A stretch of 64,000 bases of DNA, taken from contig NC_065917.1 of NCBI RefSeq assembly GCF_905147045.1, forward strand, positions 4,604,501 to 4,668,500. The letters are read 5' to 3'. The notes under the pieces were generated by a model, which did no database searches, had not been told where the DNA came from, and saw only the letters and a program-made list of their open reading frames with translations. This document shows, piece after piece, positions 53,640 through 64,000 of this stretch. This DNA is from Nymphalis io. Taxonomy: Eukaryota; Arthropoda; Insecta; Lepidoptera; Nymphalidae. Position 1 is the stretch's first letter. Each line of letters starts with the position of its first letter. The translations under genes were made by a program, and so were the position numbers.

Positions 53640-54345
53640 ATTTCGTATAACATATAGAAAAATTTCGTTTATTAACTATTCAATACGAACAGTTGCAAGA
53701 TTCAATTGATGTTTTAAATTCAGATAATTTGGCATTGGTAATAAATGAGCGAGATGTTATTGAGCAAGATTGTGCGACATGTATTGCGATTGCTCAAACT
53801 ATTATTACTGATTCTGACGGTCACAAAGACAAGCAAAATACCTCTTCCTTGTCTCGATGTCATCACGATCATTTTGAAACAAAATATAAATTACCGCAAT
53901 TACAAATTAATAAGTTCGATGGTGCCTACTTTCGATGGCTGGAGTTTCGTGACAATTTCTTATCAGTTGTACACAATAACGATCGCATTAAGCCTATTCA
54001 TAAATTTCATTATTTGACATCATATTTAGAAGGTGATGCCGCACGCTATATTTCAAATATTGAGGTTTCCGAGGCTAACTATGATGATGCGTGGCGCTTG
54101 CTATGTGAGATATATGACAATAAACGACAGCTAATAAATCATAATTTAAATGTTCTTTTTAAAATTGATCAGTTGAGTCGCGAGTCTGATCGATCCCTAC
54201 GTTTTCTTGTGGACCACGTTACAAAGAACTTGCGCGCTTTGTGTAGTTTTGGTCAGCCTACTCAGCACTGGGATATATTAATAATACACATAGTGTCATC
54301 TAAACTAGACCGTGTACTTTAACTAGGTAGGAGTTACCTACGCTA
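53640..54345 (+). pseudogene. gag: BEL/Pao gag (DUF1759-type), copy 2
   Basis: 209-codon reading 53693-54322 about 95 percent identical by eye to 8895-9521, keeping YLEGDAARYISNIEVSEANY where copy 1 has lost bases. Ends at the same TAACTAGG stop, then diverges at 54345. No knuckles, protease or RT downstream. Confidence 0.85.
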
Positions 54346-55004
54346 ACTCTGGGAAAAGGTAGGCAACACGAAGTAGAAAAAGTTCAAAGTACTCACATGT
54401 GTCGTTTCTGGTTTTTCACTGCACTGATTGTTAAGTTCGTGCTCGGATGCGTGCACGTAGATTCTGATACTTGATTAAACACTTGATTAAACACATGCAG
54501 CTGAATTGGGTCTTCCTGGAGCCAATTCGTTACGATAAATTACGTTTACGATAGTCGGAGGATTTGAGAAAAATCAAAGTTTCTATAAGTTTAATTTTAT
54601 TACTTTAATTAATTACTAAATATTACAAAATTTAATCCTAAGACACAGTACTGCTCGATGCTGGATGCAGATATTGAATAATACATATAATTATTCTATC
54701 CTAACGATTAGTGCTAGAATACTGATCTATAAGATTAATTAGGTGGTACGTGCAGAGCTGAATGTACGTGGCTGTACGTAACAGGGTCGCGGCGGCGACC
54801 CCGCGGCCATGTGCTGCGTCAGCGATCCTCCCTGAGGTGCTGTACGTAATATACAGTATATTTTTGATAAAAAAACTCGCTCACAAAAATAGATAGGTTA
54901 GGTTTGACACCCGGATAGAAATTTAAAATGTTTATTTTTAACGCAAGTAACGCCTTTGGAAGCGTTCATAAATATTTACTCTATGATGTGTTCAAATTAC
55001 TGAC
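54346..55004. other. No gene recognised
   Basis: Contains a GC-rich patch at 54785-54840 (gtcgcggcggcgaccccgcg, a small inverted repeat) in otherwise AT-rich DNA. Confidence 0.5.
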
Positions 55005-55450
55005 CAAGTACGACCCTTTGCTTTTGCGTCGGACAACAGCAAAAATTAAAAACTAAACACCGCAGCCAGTTGAGGAATATTATCGCTAGTTCGATTATAT
55101 TACTCTAAATAATCGATTTTTCGGCTAATCGATTTCAAATCGACATGCCAACTCCTGGGCGCAGCTTAGTGCCGAGTTTGATCGCTTCTCGCTCATGAAC
55201 CTTTGGTCCTGGAATGTTGCCTACACAAATCCCAGCGTAGCAGACACTGATAATTCGCGGAAAATTTTTTTTTAATTGATCTGGAATTAAATTTTTAGCG
55301 TTTTTTTTCATGGAGTCGATTTTGTGTTAGTGAGAGGCGAGTACTGCGTACATTTTTGTGAGGCTATTTTATAGACAGGAAAAATATATAATAAATATTT
55401 GCCATGGGTAGTAAAGTCTTGTAGACGAGATTGCTTTCGGAGTTGTGCGT
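55005..55450 (-). repeat. Dispersed repeat family A, copy 4
   Basis: Matches 1080-1330 and 1660-1830 with the middle deleted. Followed at 55445-55540 by an R1-type GC-rich UTR piece with a run of ten G. Confidence 0.75.
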
Positions 55451-55564
55451 TACAATGCGTTTCGCGTTTCCCCCACGGGTAATTTGGGGGGGGGGGGGGA
55501 GTGTATGTGGGGCTCGCCGGTGTCCAAGGCGCCGAGTGCGTAAAAATTAAGTACCTATCTTTTT

Positions 55565-56240
55565 ACATAATTCGAATGAAAATATTGTTCCGAGTATTCT
55601 CCTTAAATATTGATAGTAATTCACCAGACACCCTGTAAATTTTCGGAATCATGCCGTTGTTTTCAGCAAATGCAATAGCTTGTTCGCGAGTGCCAAGCTT
55701 GCGGATCGCTTAAGCCAGGTTCCACATTTCTTTCACTTCTTCAACATATAAGGAACGTTGTACTGCTGATTCGCTACGTTCAAAGTCGCTACTCGTCGAC
55801 GGTTGTAGATCACAAGGAGATTGTGACAAGTTTGAAAAACACCACGTTCTAACAAAGTTCGGGATAGAAGCAAAGTTCGGTCGAGTAGACAAAGAAATGA
55901 CTATCCTGGCCAGCGCCATCCTGAGACCAGGGTCGCCTGCAGGAGGAGACGGAATGGCGGTGTGTTGGCGAGGCTGTGGTATTACAGCGACAAGGGTATT
56001 GGTGTTCCCTTGTCGCAGGATATCTAGCCGGTTGCCTGGGCTGCTTATATTGGCTTGCAGCCCTGCGATCCCGGCTTCCATTTTTGGCCGTCTGATTCTA
56101 GGTCGGACATATTTTGAAATTCAAGTAAGGCAAGTAGCACTGTATTTCCGCTTCATAGTGATTGCGGCTTCCAGGGCTTCCTTACCTTTTCTACCATCCA
56201 TCCATTTCGACCCCAGTGCTTCTCCTTGGTTTCGTGTATA
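55565..56240 (-). pseudogene. Unidentified transposon ORF, possibly Merlin N-terminal region
   Basis: Minus-strand 123 codons (55710-56081) with PGLRMALARIVISLS and a Ser-rich middle, then SLYVEEVKEMWNLA. A stop is followed in frame by KLGTREQAIAFAENNGMIPK. The last phrase resembles the Merlin block QCIAFAEEHRLLP seen in block C. Only a suggestion. Confidence 0.35.
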
Positions 56241-56399
56241 GGCTTACCCTTCTATTACAGGCAAACGCACTGGATCCTATAGACGATGTGTCAACATCCT
56301 CCAGGTCTGACACGTGATGTTCTGTCTTCTGTCCTCTTCTCTCTGTGTCTATATGTTTTCTCTCTGTGTATATCATGGTATAGAATACCATAATATATC

Positions 56400-56620
56400 G
56401 TCCTGATTTTGTGTTAGTGAGAGGCTACTGCGTACATACATTACATTTACATACATTTATATTTCTGTGAGGCTATTTTACAAACAGGATAAATATATAA
56501 CAAATATTTGCCTTTAGGCTGTTTTACAGACAGGAAAAATATATAATAAATATTTGCCATGGGTAGCCAAACCTTGCAGACGAGATAGCTTTCGGAGTTT
56601 TGCTTCAGATAACGCTTTGC
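56400..56620 (-). repeat. Dispersed repeat family A, copy 5 with internal duplication
   Basis: Two partial copies of the ggaaaaatatataa...atttgccatgg block, 56475-56515 and 56530-56570, in tandem. Confidence 0.6.
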
Positions 56621-56629
56621 TACAGACGC

Positions 56630-56965
56630 GTGAAATGATTTTGATTTAACTGCAGGCTAAACTTGTTGCATTTCAAGTTTTCCGTTCGTATCTATCATCT
56701 CTAAGGAGCGGAATCTGTATTCTGAATAATGTCTCAATTGTATCCAACTCTTCATATCTCGGGTTTAATGCTGCTCCCATTGCTTGACAGACTCCGCGTC
56801 CAACCTCGAAACAACCAAGTAAACGGCAATTGCATCCCAGGTCTCTTTATGGCCAAATTCTCCAACGATTTGAAACAGGAAAACGCTGTATCCAATAAAC
56901 TCCTAATATTGTTGTTGTTAATGACTCGTGTTAAATTTTCTTTGTGGCGAATAAAGACCGCATAA
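56630..56965 (-). pseudogene. BEL/Pao gag fragment, third family member
   Basis: Minus-strand reading ETWDAIAVYLVVSRLDAESV then WIQLRHYSEYRFRSLEMID corresponds to the end of the DUF1759-type Gag core (WD.ILV.lv..KLD, then L..FLE.R...LE). Different from copies at 8731 and 53640. A 40-bp piece around gtggcgaataaagaccgcat recurs at 24719-24762. Confidence 0.6.
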
Positions 56966-57540
56966 CTTACTATTGCGTTGACACTGTCTTAACAACACTG
57001 GCTCTTAAACCAATAGTGAATTACAAAGTAGATGAACAAATATACCGAACATGCAGATATATTTACATATTCATTGCTATGTCATGTTTACATAACTGAC
57101 AAAAACAATATTATATAATTTAAGATTAAATTTAGTTTTACATCTTTACATCTTCAGCTATAGTAGATACATGTAGGGTACATCTTTTTTTATAGCAATT
57201 GAGATAAACAAAACAATTCTAAACAAAATCGAATCCTAAATATATCAAACCAATTTCAATACGTCTGGTACATACATTTCTCATGCTTGCTTCTCGGTAA
57301 ACAAATATGCTACCATTTCACCAATACGTAGATATTCTAAATAAACATTTTCTCTTATGTCTATATGTTTTGTTCTGGCATGAAACATTGAACTTTGAAT
57401 TTACATAGTTTTTGTGCCGACTGATTATAATTATAAATTACAACTCTAAATGTTTTACTAAAAATTTCTTTTATGAATCTGTTCGGAAATAAAGCTTATT
57501 TGCAAATATCAGAAAGAGACATTATGTACGAGTTGTATCT
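56966..57540. other. AT-rich, no gene recognised
   Basis: No supportable ORF or repeat. Confidence 0.5.
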
Positions 57541-57544
57541 GGAA

Positions 57545-57615
57545 AGCCATGGTACGTTACCCTAGCCTAGCTGACGTTAGTGATATCTTCACGATTACTC
57601 ATATTTGATTTTCAA
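57545..57615. repeat. Copy of the 27566-27640 repeat
   Basis: ggtacgttaccctagcctag ... gatatcttcacgattact, matching the tails of both Harbinger copies. 57616-57955 is featureless. Confidence 0.7.
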
Positions 57616-57955
57616 AAGAAAACTTCACAAGTATTTCCAAAGCTTCGTTTATTAATTTCACAACGTAAGGACTTCGCAGAGAGGTCTGCACTGTTCAACA
57701 GCTCGAGCGTGAATATTCATCATTGAGCGTTGTTTAACCTGAATTTGATAGAATAACAAAAAAATAATCATACGAGTAATAACTATATCCAACGGCGTGG
57801 ATAGATGCCGGGGTATTCAAGCAACATAATCATATAATATCGTAGATCGTAAGATTAGTATAAAATATTTTTTTCTTCGAGCCATTTAAGTCGGTTTGAA
57901 GGGTGAGTGAGCCAGTGTAATTACAGGCACAAGGGCTTTTTTTGATGAATTCTTT

Positions 57956-58215
57956 CTTTCAAAAGAAGCCTCAGAGGAGGTGGACTTGGTGAAGCCCCGA
58001 TAACGTGACAAGGAACGAGATAGACTTTATCATTTCGAATAAAAGGCACATATTTAGAGATGTTTCAGTGATTAACAGGTTTAATACCGGAAGTGATCAC
58101 CGCTTGGTTCGAGGCACTCTAAATATCAACTTAAAAGCCGAAAGATCGAGAATGATGATGTTGCTCTTCCTGCATCGGAAGATGCCAAGCTGTCCAGTCT
58201 TATTGCAGGAGCTTA
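57956..58215 (+). pseudogene. RTE-like LINE endonuclease C-terminus
   Basis: Plus-strand RWTW.SPDNVTRNEIDFII then VSVINRFNTGSDHRLVRGTL. The EIDFI and SDHR..R blocks are the last parts of the apurinic-type endonuclease of RTE elements (catalytic D and H in SDH). No RT follows; Merlin-region sequence begins at 58220. Confidence 0.75.
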
Positions 58216-58219
58216 AAGA

Positions 58220-58745
58220 CATAGGTCTCCTATGATACATTCACATTTTTTCAGTAGGAAGGAGTCTATGCTCTTCAGCAAATGCAATGCACTGAACTGG
58301 GGTGTTGAGCTGGGTTATGATTTTATACATATTCCATTGTGACCTCAAACAAGCAAAAATGTTTGTATTAGAAATCTAATTATTACTTTACTCGTCAGCT
58401 TTTTCTGTGAAGTTTACATATGTGGCTATTGGCTAAAAGAAAACCGTGAACCAACTTTATTTCCTCAGAATATTCGTGGACTTCGTCCAAACAACCCAGA
58501 AGCTCGAGGTTCCGCGTCACCCACGCTGCTCTCAGACGAGGTCTGAGAAGCAGACAGTACCGAAATGGTAATAGGAGCGGTGGCGCGGGAACTACCAGCT
58601 ACTGGTTGCGATGACGCACATACAAGTGGCTCACTAGAGTCCAACACTTGCACACACTGCAGAACACGAAACTCGGGGTTTCGGAGACGCCATGGTAGTA
58701 GTCAAACGTTGTTTTCACTGACAGGAGTACGTAAACGCTCTCAAC
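58220..58745 (-). repeat. Third copy of palindrome block C (Merlin region and loop)
   Basis: 58220-58520 matches 29990-30303; 58521-58735 matches the palindrome loop in right-arm order. About 95 percent identical by eye. It provides an outgroup for the palindrome: colinear, with no inversion. A 62-codon minus-strand reading (58465-58653, ARELP-type and Ser-rich in other frames) is conserved in the right arm (30395-30583). Confidence 0.85.
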
Positions 58746-59169
58746 TGCTAGAGACACAAACGATGACTGTGTCATGTGTCAATGTCGTCATTTGGACATC
58801 TAACGTAATAGGCTTCGTTTTCGTAGTCGAAGCTTCCAACTCCAGCCAGGATGTTAGCGAGTGGTGAGAACGTTAGTGCGAGAGACTTAATTACGTCTCG
58901 TTCTTCAATTGACATTCTGGGCCGGTAGAACAATCCAGCATCAATCCCTTAGGTTAACTGGTATGTGCCAGGTATATATATATATATACCAGGCATGTGC
59001 GAGCTACTCGAGTACATATTTGCTATAAATATATCACGGACCAATCATTCAACGAAATCACATTTTAAGCTGACGATGAGATTTTCTAGATTCGTGATAG
59101 TTGTTTATATCTTCGCATTGTTTTATTATGAAAAATGCATGTCTGTCCGTAGTTGTTAAATTTTATAAT
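58746..59169. other. No gene recognised
   Basis: Includes the 22-bp inverted repeat tgccaggtatata/tatataccaggca at 58966-58996. A 64-codon reading at 58965-59159 has no support. Confidence 0.5.
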
Positions 59170-59793
59170 GAGGTGGACTGTTATGAAAGATATAAGATGA
59201 GATCATAAATATACACACAATATGTAAGCAATATTAGTTTTTATGTAAAAACTACAGAAAAAACCAGTGAAAGCACGAAATTGTTAACAAAACTTTTTTA
59301 TTTTGACAATTGCGTTTGATAGTGTGCGTGTGGTTTCTAGACATAATAATTTATTTATTTTTAATTGTGAAGCAAAACTTTTTATAAGTAATTAAAGAAA
59401 TGACAAAATAAATATATTATAACGTACTAATATCTATTAGACAAATTACAGGATAAGTCCTTAATTAGTTCTATTAATGTATCACGCCGTACCGTTGAAA
59501 GATATCTGTCAAAACCCGACTCATCTAAAGGCAGTGGTCCTGATGGATTACCTCCTATGTTTTTAAAACCATGCAGTAAACATTTATCAATTCCTTTATA
59601 TTTACTTTTTAACAAATCCATATATTCGGGCATAATACCACCTGTTTGGAAAAAACCCCTTATTGTTCCCATTTTAAAAATGGAGATAAGCATGATGTCC
59701 AAAATTATCGTGGAATTTCATTGTTGTCAATCATACCTAAATTATTTGAGAAGATTATTTACGATACTTTAGTTTCCCTTAATAAAACCTCTG
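59170..59793 (+). repeat. 624-bp duplicated LINE segment, copy 2
   Basis: Near-identical to 46709-47332. The RT reading is broken by a one-base loss at about 59675 and by the LTR that starts at 59792. Confidence 0.9.
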
Positions 59794-59894
59794 TAGTGTA
59801 GTATATAAGCAGCTGACACATGGTATTGAGGGCAGTAATAAATTTATCTTCAAACCTTAAACATCTACTTTATTTACCTAGTCCCGTCCTTACA
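59792..59894 (+). repeat. 5' LTR, about 103 bp
   Basis: Opens TGTAGTGTAG, has a TATA-like gtatataag (59801) and AATAAA (59837), ends cttaca before TGG. Either a genuinely tiny LTR, as in Bombyx mag, or a truncated one. Confidence 0.65.
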
Positions 59895-59912
59895 TGGCGA
59901 CCCTGCCATTTA
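59895..59912 (+). other. Primer-binding site
   Basis: TGGCGACCCTGCCATTTA directly after the LTR end. The TGG start fits a tRNA 3' CCA; I cannot name the tRNA. Confidence 0.65.
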
Positions 59913-60025
59913 AGGTTCGGTTTCGGGTTCTAACGAAGTGCAGTATAACAATATAATGTCGCTCTGTGTAATATTGGACATTCGTGTATTTAATTGTTCG
60001 AACGTTAGTAGAGTCATAATACAAA

Positions 60026-60307
60026 ATGGGCAAAGAACAAAGTAAAGAACAAATTGTGGTTGCACAAAATGCCGCAGGAGGCGTGAATTCGGCCGACGTG
60101 GAACTAATACACCAAAATCAGAAAGTGACAAATATAATTTTGGGTATTTTTCTTTTACTTTTAATTTTGGGGGCAAAGTTTGCCATATATAAATTATATA
60201 AACGCTGCCACATAAACTGGATGCGTCAGGAGATGGCCAGGAGCGCTTTCAGACGTTCGAGGCGTGGACCAGAGACTGGAGAAATAAATCAGGAACGTGT
60301 CGTTTAG
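60026..60307 (+). CDS. Small leader protein with myristoylation-type start and TM helix
   Basis: 93 codons: MGKEQSKEQ fits an N-myristoylation signal (G2, S6). It is followed by a hydrophilic stretch, one predicted helix IILGIFLLLLILGAKFAI (about residues 37-54), then a very basic tail KLYKRCH...RRSRRG. It sits between primer site and gag, an extra ORF not needed for copying. The layout suggests a membrane-anchored accessory protein. The stop is followed by 415 bp before gag. Function unknown. Confidence 0.6.
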   Translation: MGKEQSKEQIVVAQNAAGGVNSADVELIHQNQKVTNIILGIFLLLLILGAKFAIYKLYKRCHINWMRQEMARSAFRRSRRGPETGEINQERVV

Positions 60308-60722
60308 CCTGGAGACGCATCAATAGATGCTTATAAAAAAAATAGGAGTGTAAAAGTGTGAAAAATATATAAAAGGAGAAGTGAAATAGTGTCATCAGCA
60401 AAGGTGTTATGGTATTATAGACAATAGATATATTCATATTTTATCATTATTTTTAAGTGTATATTTTTAAGCCATTTTTTGTTATTTTTCGGTACTAAAT
60501 ATTATATTATGTTTCTTAAAGTTGTTAGAACAGAAATATTTAGAGGCAAAAAGTTTATATGACGAATATATAAAATATCGTGACGAGTTAAACTTTAATG
60601 CATCTAAAGGGTATATAAAAAAGGAATAGATAAATTACTTATTAGTTGCTTGCGAAGAAATTGAATCGCTTTATCAAAAAATTCAAACAACTTGTTTAGT
60701 TAGTGACCAAGATTTTAGCACC

Positions 60723-61628
60723 ATGACTGACTTTGACATGAAAACTGCTACTTCTCTTCTACCTATTATGACAGGAGATGAAGAAGTTACTAAAAAATTA
60801 ATAGATTGTATCGAATTCTATAGCCAAACCATTAGGAAAGAACATGAACAGTTACTTATTTCTTTTGTCCTTAAAACTCGTTTAACTAAAAATGCCAAAT
60901 TACGTTTGTTATCTAACTATGAATCTTCCACAGAACTTATTGCCGACATGAAAAATAATCTGTTGACTAAGCAGTCAGCCACGGCACTACAAATAGAAAT
61001 GTTAAAATCTAGACAAGGTTCGCAGAGTATTGAGGAATTTGGTAAGAAACTTGAGGATTTATTTGTTGAATTGACTATTTCCCAAGCTAACGGTGACGAT
61101 AACGCGTTTAAAATATTGAGACCCGTAAACGAAAAATTAGCAATACAGCGATTCACCGAAGGTTTGAGGAACAGTCGATTAAGCACTATTTTAGCGGCCC
61201 GCAACTACTCAGAGCTGAAAGATGTTATAAGAGCAGCCAAAGACGAGGAACTGTCGCGTCAAGGCTCTTTTACATCAGCTGGAACGATTTTCACGACTCA
61301 ACATCGAGGTAAGTACCAACCATCTTATAGGGGGCATAGTAGAGGTCGAGTATTAAACAACGCACGCCAACATTACACGCCAAATAGTTCATTTAGGCCG
61401 ATGCCGAATCAAACATCTAGTTTATACCACCGAGGAAACAATAGAGGATCCACAAGTAATTCTCGAGGACGCGGACATAATTTTGAACGTGCAGTATCGC
61501 GAGGTAGAAATAATAACGGTAGAAAACAGCATGGGTATCTTATGAATCAATCCCAAAACGATATACAGGTTACTACTTCGGAAAATAACCAAAACTTAGA
61601 GTTTTTTTCGATCCTAACTTTATTCTAG
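60723..61628 (+). CDS. gag: Gag of the terminal Gypsy element
   Basis: 301 codons. The capsid-like part (residues 1-185) is helical, with LLSFVLKTRLTKNAKLRLLS-type text, SIEEFGKKLEDLF and AIQRFTEGLRNSRLSTILAA. The C-terminus is RG-rich (RGKYQPSYRGHSRGRVLN, RGNNRGSTSNSRGRGHN), replacing a zinc knuckle as RNA-binding region. Upstream codons remain in frame to about 60510, broken by one TAG at 60627, so an older start may have existed. Ends TAG at 61626-61628, overlapping pol. Confidence 0.8.
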   Translation: MTDFDMKTATSLLPIMTGDEEVTKKLIDCIEFYSQTIRKEHEQLLISFVLKTRLTKNAKLRLLSNYESSTELIADMKNNLLTKQSATALQIEMLKSRQGSQSIEEFGKKLEDLFVELTISQANGDDNAFKILRPVNEKLAIQRFTEGLRNSRLSTILAARNYSELKDVIRAAKDEELSRQGSFTSAGTIFTTQHRGKYQPSYRGHSRGRVLNNARQHYTPNSSFRPMPNQTSSLYHRGNNRGSTSNSRGRGHNFERAVSRGRNNNGRKQHGYLMNQSQNDIQVTTSENNQNLEFFSILTLF

Positions 61629-64000
61629 CATGCAATACATATAATAATTTCGTAGAGTTTACAATATTAGGTACCAAATATAGAATGCTAGTTGACACGG
61701 GCGCCTCGATGTCAGTGATTAAATACGATGTAATAAGAGATAGGAATATTCCAATACATCCAAAACGCGTAGCCGTAAATGGTATTGGTGGCACCTCGTA
61801 CACCGAGGGCTATGTTTACATACCGTTTACCTTATATGGAATAGAATTCAAACATAAGTTTTATGTCTTAAAGAATTTGCCTTGTATTCAAGATGGTTTA
61901 ATCGGACAAGAATTTTTAACTAATTATAATTGTGTATTAAATTACGAAAATAATACATTTACTTTAAATAGCTTCGACAAACCAATTACGCTCTCCTTAG
62001 GTTTAGGAAAATTAGGTAAAAATACATTTATAAAGGTACCTCCGAGGTGTGAAAAGTTTTTTCAAGTTGATTCTTATTTGAATGAATCGTGTGTTATATT
62101 TCCCAGAGAATTGTGTGAAGGTGTATTTATCGCTGGAAGTATCTGTCAACCGAAAGAGGGAAAAATATTTATTCAAATTTTAAATACTCGCGAAACAGAA
62201 ATTAATCTTAGTTATTTTAGGCCTGAAATTGATTTGTTATCGAATTATAATATTTGTTCGTTTAACAAAGAAAATTTGGACGGAAAAAGAGTTCGGAAAT
62301 TATTATCATTAATTAAATTGAATCATTTGAACAAAGAAGAAAGCATTAGTATACAAAGTATTTGTGCGAAATATGCTGACGTATTTTTCTTGCCAGGAGA
62401 CAAGTTAGGTACGTGTAATCTTTACGAACAAAATATACAACTAAAAGCTAATACGAATCCGGTCTATACTAAACAATATAGATTACCGTTTTCTCAACGT
62501 GATGAAATAGAAAAACAAGTTCAAAAAATGTTGGCCAATGATATTATCGAACCCGCTAACAGCGAATGGTCTAGCCCAGTACTATTAGTACCTAAAAAAT
62601 CAGAAGATAATAATAAAAGCTGGCGTTTAGTGATAGATTTTCGGAAATTAAATGATTGTATAATGCATGACAAATTTCCCCTTCCGAATATAAGTGATAT
62701 ATTAGACTCACTTTCAGGAGCTATTTATTTTTCTCAATTAGATTTAACACAAGCTTATTATCAAACGAAGCTAAATGCTGACAGTAGGAAATATACCGCA
62801 TTCACAACACCGTCTGGCCAGTATCAAATGACCCGTATGCCTATGGGTTTGAAAACCAGTCCTGGTTCATTTTCACGCTTAATGACAGTAGCAATGTCGG
62901 GACTTAATTACGATAAATGTTTTGTATATTTGGATAATTTAATTTGTTTCGGAAGAAATTTAGATAGTCATAATAAAAATTTGTTAGATATTTTAACAAG
63001 GCTTAGAAAAGTTAATTTAAAATTAAATCCTGATAAGTGCGATTTTCTTCGAAAAGAAATTTTATACCTCGGACACGTGGTATCAGCGGACGGCATTAAA
63101 CCAGATCCAGAAAAAATTAAGGCGTTAATTAATTATCCGGTTCCTAAAAACGTAGACGAGCTCAAACGATTTGTAGCCTTTGCGAACTATTATCGAAAGT
63201 TTATTCCGAATTTCGCCCAAATCTGTATTCCATTAAATGATTTATGTCGTAAAAATGTAATATTTAATTGGGATAAAAACTGTCAAAAATCATTTAGTAC
63301 TTTAAAAGAAATGTTAATGAGCCCTCCAATATTACAATATCCTATTTTCGATTATAATAACACATTTATACTACAGACAGACGCCTCAGGGTATGCAATA
63401 GGTTCGATTTTATGTAATGCTGATCGTAGACCAATAGCTTACGCCAGTCGTAGTTTAAATAAAGCTGAACGTAGGTATCCAACGATTGAGAAAGAGCTTT
63501 TAGCGATTGTTTGGTCTGTTAAATATTTTAGACCGTATCTCTATGGACGAAAGTTCATTATAGAAACGGATCATAGACCCTTAATATTTTTATACAATAT
63601 GACAGATCCTTCCAGTAGATTGTTAAAATTTCGGCTAATACTTGAAGAGTATGATTTTAAGGTTACTTATGTGAAAGGGTGTGATAATGTAGCTGCAGAT
63701 GCATTGTCACGCATAGAAATTAGTAGTGAAGAATTAAAGGCGATGAATGATCATATTTTATCAGTACTTACAAGGGCACAAAAGAAGAAGCTTGATGAAA
63801 AACCTTGTAATTCTACTTCGGTTTCTAATATTTCTTCTGACGATTGGACTGATCACCCAAGAGTTGTAGAGATGTTAAAACTACCGAAGTATTACACGGA
63901 GTTGGTATTTGTGAATGAAGAAGAATGGAGAAAGTTTAAAAAATGCGTATCATTAGAGCGTGGTGATTATGCATACTCGTCGTCAAATCGTACAATTTTT
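61589..64000 (+). CDS. pol: Pol of the terminal Gypsy element, partial
   Basis: Open without a stop from 61589 to the window end, in the -1 frame relative to gag. A run of seven T (61602-61608) in the 40-bp overlap is the likely slip site. Protease: YRMLVDTGASMSVIKY and GLIGQEFL. RT: WRLVIDFRKLND, FSQLDLTQAYYQTKL (motif A), then CFVYLDNLICFGRN, where the second Asp of the YxDD box is Asn. RNase H: LQTDASGYAIGSIL, EKELLAIVWSVKYF and ETDHRPL, ending AADALSRIEI. The last 90 codons enter the linker before integrase. Confidence 0.85.

Larger units (their letters stand above)
59792..64000 (+). mobile_element. Ty3/Gypsy element with very short LTR (3' end outside window)
   Basis: Unit order: LTR (59792-59894), primer site, leader ORF, gag, pol in the -1 frame. 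Sharp junction inside the duplicated LINE segment marks the 5' end. No env region is reached. The 3' LTR would lie beyond 64000. Confidence 0.8.

Noticed and set aside
58965..59159. 64-codon reading with a hydrophobic segment
   Set aside because: Starts within a (ta) palindrome; no homologue recognised.
59910..60176. 88-codon minus-strand reading
   Set aside because: Antisense to the leader ORF and primer site of the Gypsy element.
1..64000. CRISPR arrays, operons, ribosome binding sites, rRNA or tRNA genes
   Set aside because: The window is a eukaryotic repeat landscape; no spaced direct-repeat array or tRNA cloverleaf was seen. The regularly spaced motifs belong to transposon ends.

Overview
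The window is eukaryotic and almost certainly from a moth or butterfly (Lepidoptera). The background is AT-rich and I found no host gene that I can defend. Nearly every recognisable stretch is a transposable element or its wreckage. The lepidopteran call rests on Helitrons that open with TCTATAC and close with CTAG, non-LTR tails ending in the phrase ccttagcccagcagtggg, R1-clade and RTE-clade LINEs, and a Kabuki/CsRn1-type LTR element. All family calls come from reading translations and motifs; no database was searched.

Layout. 1-4245: shards of Gypsy gag, LINE reverse transcriptase, a dispersed repeat (family A) and the 3' half of a mariner transposase. 4246-13076: an 8.8-kb pogo-like insertion that splits that mariner gene at a TA. 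It contains a mosaic of R1-clade LINE, Polinton polB, Gypsy RT, a tyrosine recombinase, a membrane-protein ORF and a BEL/Pao element. 13077-19338: the 5' end of the mariner; a Tigger-like transposase broken by a virus-derived helicase fragment; a Polinton integrase tail; a CsRn1 relic; and a pogo-like transposase with a PHD finger. 19339-24117: a complete, apparently intact CsRn1-clade Ty3/Gypsy retrotransposon with two LTRs differing at one base.

24347-36572: a very large imperfect palindrome. Two nearly identical arms carry a PIF/Harbinger element, a Merlin transposase relic, a 200-bp hairpin and a pogo C-terminus, and they meet at a 214-bp loop. The blocks are not in the same order in the two arms. 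36573-47640: pogo and Gypsy pieces, tandem Helitrons, a long LINE RT, hAT and THAP fragments, and RTE, R1 and Jockey-type LINEs. 47642-51492: a LINE 3' end next to an R1-clade LINE with ORF1, endonuclease and partial RT. 51493-59168: degraded repeats, a second BEL/Pao gag, and a third Merlin-region copy. 59170-64000: a duplicated LINE piece into which a second Ty3/Gypsy element has inserted. That element has a very short LTR, a small myristoylation/transmembrane leader ORF, gag, and a pol that is open to the window edge.

The only autonomous-looking unit is the CsRn1 element, whose Gag and Pol are coupled by a textbook -1 frameshift heptamer. The terminal Gypsy element could also be complete, but its RT box reads YLDN rather than YxDD. 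Everything else is non-autonomous, truncated or frameshifted. The most unusual structures are the giant palindrome, the Harbinger unit with an antisense MADF/BESS gene inside its transposase intron, and the nested mariner/pogo insertion history.
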